DNA from: Roseateles asaccharophilus
Lineage (GTDB): Bacteria > Pseudomonadota > Gammaproteobacteria > Burkholderiales > Burkholderiaceae_C
Reading direction: 5' to 3'
DNA: 64,000 nucleotides
Assembly: GCF_004362405.1 (NCBI RefSeq)
Contig: NZ_SNXE01000001.1
Coordinates: 124,001 to 188,000 of the forward strand
Each line of letters starts with the position of its first letter. Position 1 is the stretch's first letter. Below are positions 63,070-64,000 of the stretch, piece after piece. A program made the position numbers and the translations under genes. Below the pieces are notes generated by a model, which was not told where the DNA came from, did not search any database, and saw only the letters and a program-made list of their open reading frames with translations.

Positions 63070-63882
63070 TCAGACACGGCCCATGGCGAAGCCCTTGGCG
63101 ATGTAGTGGCGCACGAACCAGATCACGATGGCGCCCGGCACGATGGTCAGGGTGCCGGCGGCGGCCAGGGTCGCCCAGTCCATGCCCGAGGCGCTGACCG
63201 TGCGCGTCATGGTGGCCACGATGGGCTTGGCATTCACGCTGGTCAGGGTGCGGGCCAGCAGCAGCTCCACCCAGCTGAACATGAAGCAGAAGAAGGCCGC
63301 CACGCCCACGCCCGCCTTAATCAGGGGCAGGAAGATGGTGAGGAAGAAGCGCGGGAAGCTATAGCCGTCGATATAGGCGGTCTCGTCGATCTCGCGCGGG
63401 ATGCCGCTCATAAAGCCTTCCAGAATCCACACCGCCAGCGGCACATTGAAGAGCAGATGCGCCATGGCCACGGCGATATGCGTGTCCATCAGCCCCATCG
63501 TGGTGTAGAGCTGGAAGAAGGGCAGCAGAAAGACCGCGGGCGGCGTCATGCGGTTGGTCAGCAGCCAGAAGAACACATGCTTGTCGCCCAGGAAGCGGTA
63601 GCGGCTGAAGGCATAGGCCGCCGGCAGGGCCACGGTGATCGAGATCACCGTGTTGATGCCCACATAGATCAGGCTGTTGATATAGCCCGAGTACCAGGAC
63701 GGGTCGGTGAAGATCGTCTTGTAGTTGGCCCAGGTGAAATGCTCGGGGAAGAAGCTGAAGCTGGACAGGATCTCCTCATTGGTCTTGAAGCTCATATTGA
63801 CCATCCAGTAGATGGGCAGCAGGGCAAAGACCAGGTAGGCGATCAGGAAGATCGTCCGCTTCTTGAAGCGCTTGTCATCCAT
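63070..63882 (-). CDS. glpQ: Glycerol ABC transporter permease (GlpQ type)
   Basis: A 270-residue MalG-type ABC permease with about six membrane segments. The EAA-loop ILEGFMSGIPREIDETAYIDG (quoted as key residues EID...AYIDG, about 160-180) is the contact site for the ATPase subunit. AAGGAG stands just before the ATG. It overlaps the upstream permease by 8 bases. Here glpQ names the transporter permease as in rhizobia, not the E. coli glycerophosphodiesterase. Confidence 0.87.
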   Translation of the reverse strand: MDDKRFKKRTIFLIAYLVFALLPIYWMVNMSFKTNEEILSSFSFFPEHFTWANYKTIFTDPSWYSGYINSLIYVGINTVISITVALPAAYAFSRYRFLGDKHVFFWLLTNRMTPPAVFLLPFFQLYTTMGLMDTHIAVAMAHLLFNVPLAVWILEGFMSGIPREIDETAYIDGYSFPRFFLTIFLPLIKAGVGVAAFFCFMFSWVELLLARTLTSVNAKPIVATMTRTVSASGMDWATLAAAGTLTIVPGAIVIWFVRHYIAKGFAMGRV

Positions 63883-64000
63883 GTTGGGGCTCCTTCTCGG
63901 CCTGACCCAGGGCCTGCATCCAGTTGTAGAGGATGAAGCACAGCAGCAGGATGATGAGGAAGTAGATCAGCGAGAAGGCCGCGGCGGGGCCCAGGTCGAA
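63875..64000 (-). CDS. glpP: Glycerol ABC transporter permease, 3' end (GlpP type), partial
   Basis: The last 41 codons of a permease gene run off the right edge. They include the final membrane helix (AAAFSLIYFLIILLLCFILY) and the end QALGQAEKEPQHG. The stop overlaps the glpQ start by 8 bases. A MalF-type permease is expected here, with glpS/glpT ATPase genes beyond the edge. Confidence 0.75.
   Translation of the reverse strand, partial: FDLGPAAAFSLIYFLIILLLCFILYNWMQALGQAEKEPQHG

Overview
The window is chromosomal DNA from a high-GC betaproteobacterium. The best fit is Burkholderiales, in the Roseateles/Pelomonas/Mitsuaria/Leptothrix group. This is inferred from the gene content: a Gcw_chp protein-glnK-amtB nitrogen operon, the Burkholderiales-typical DUF3567 protein, PhaM, a two-gene methionine synthase, a PEP-CTERM protein, and a GlpSTPQUV-type glycerol importer. 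I see no rRNA or tRNA genes, CRISPR arrays, insertion sequences or phage genes. Coding density is high, and many long antisense open frames are GC-driven shadows of real genes.

Layout. 1-3.0 kb: amtB, glnK and a Gcw_chp outer-membrane protein on the minus strand, behind a near-consensus sigma-54 promoter with two NtrC-like sites upstream. 3.1-7.1 kb: comM, then the coupled 5-oxoprolinase genes pxpB-pxpC-pxpA. 7.2-13.3 kb: a glycine-zipper protein and the two halves of methionine synthase (metH2, metH1), separated by a convergent gene for a degenerate HD-GYP-like protein. 13.3-18.4 kb: rhodanese, prohibitin-like protein, a four-gene minus-strand group (fumarylacetoacetate hydrolase family, DUF4197, PPOX flavoprotein, small Cys protein) and DUF3108. 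18.6-27.5 kb: DUF3567, a double-AAA ATPase, an isolated PEP-CTERM protein with a sigma-54-like promoter, a subtilase, an exported amidohydrolase and a retropepsin-like protease. 27.6-34.1 kb: phaM coupled to a FIST protein, then glycolate oxidase glcD-glcE-methyltransferase-glcF. 34.4-42.7 kb: a lipoprotein phosphodiesterase, an ABC exporter, a family-3 solute-binding protein, and two cyclic-di-GMP type proteins.

42.8-45.8 kb holds the most unusual unit. It is four genes joined by 4-base stop/start overlaps: a Tat-like exported 200-residue protein of unknown function, a PqqD-like peptide chaperone, an HPr-kinase-related kinase and a NTP_transf_5-type nucleotidyltransferase. It looks like a peptide or protein modification cassette whose substrate may be the first protein.

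45.8-64 kb: pssA, a DMT exporter, a degenerate GGDEF protein, an ECF sigma factor with a TPR-type Ser/Thr kinase and a small partner whose base composition differs from the surroundings, phoX with a Pho box, feoA-feoB with a Fur-like site, a D-2-hydroxyacid dehydrogenase, a PAS-GGEEF diguanylate cyclase, a CAP lipoprotein, a GNAT enzyme, a DUF4124 protein, and the end of a glycerol ABC importer operon (glpP, glpQ, glpU, glpV) that runs off the right edge.

Themes: nutrient scavenging under visible control (nitrogen by sigma-54/NtrC, phosphate by PhoB, iron by Fur), carbon overflow handling (PHA, glycolate, glycerol), and five cyclic-di-GMP-type proteins, three of which have lost signature residues. 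All assignments come from reading the sequence and from family knowledge; no database search was run.
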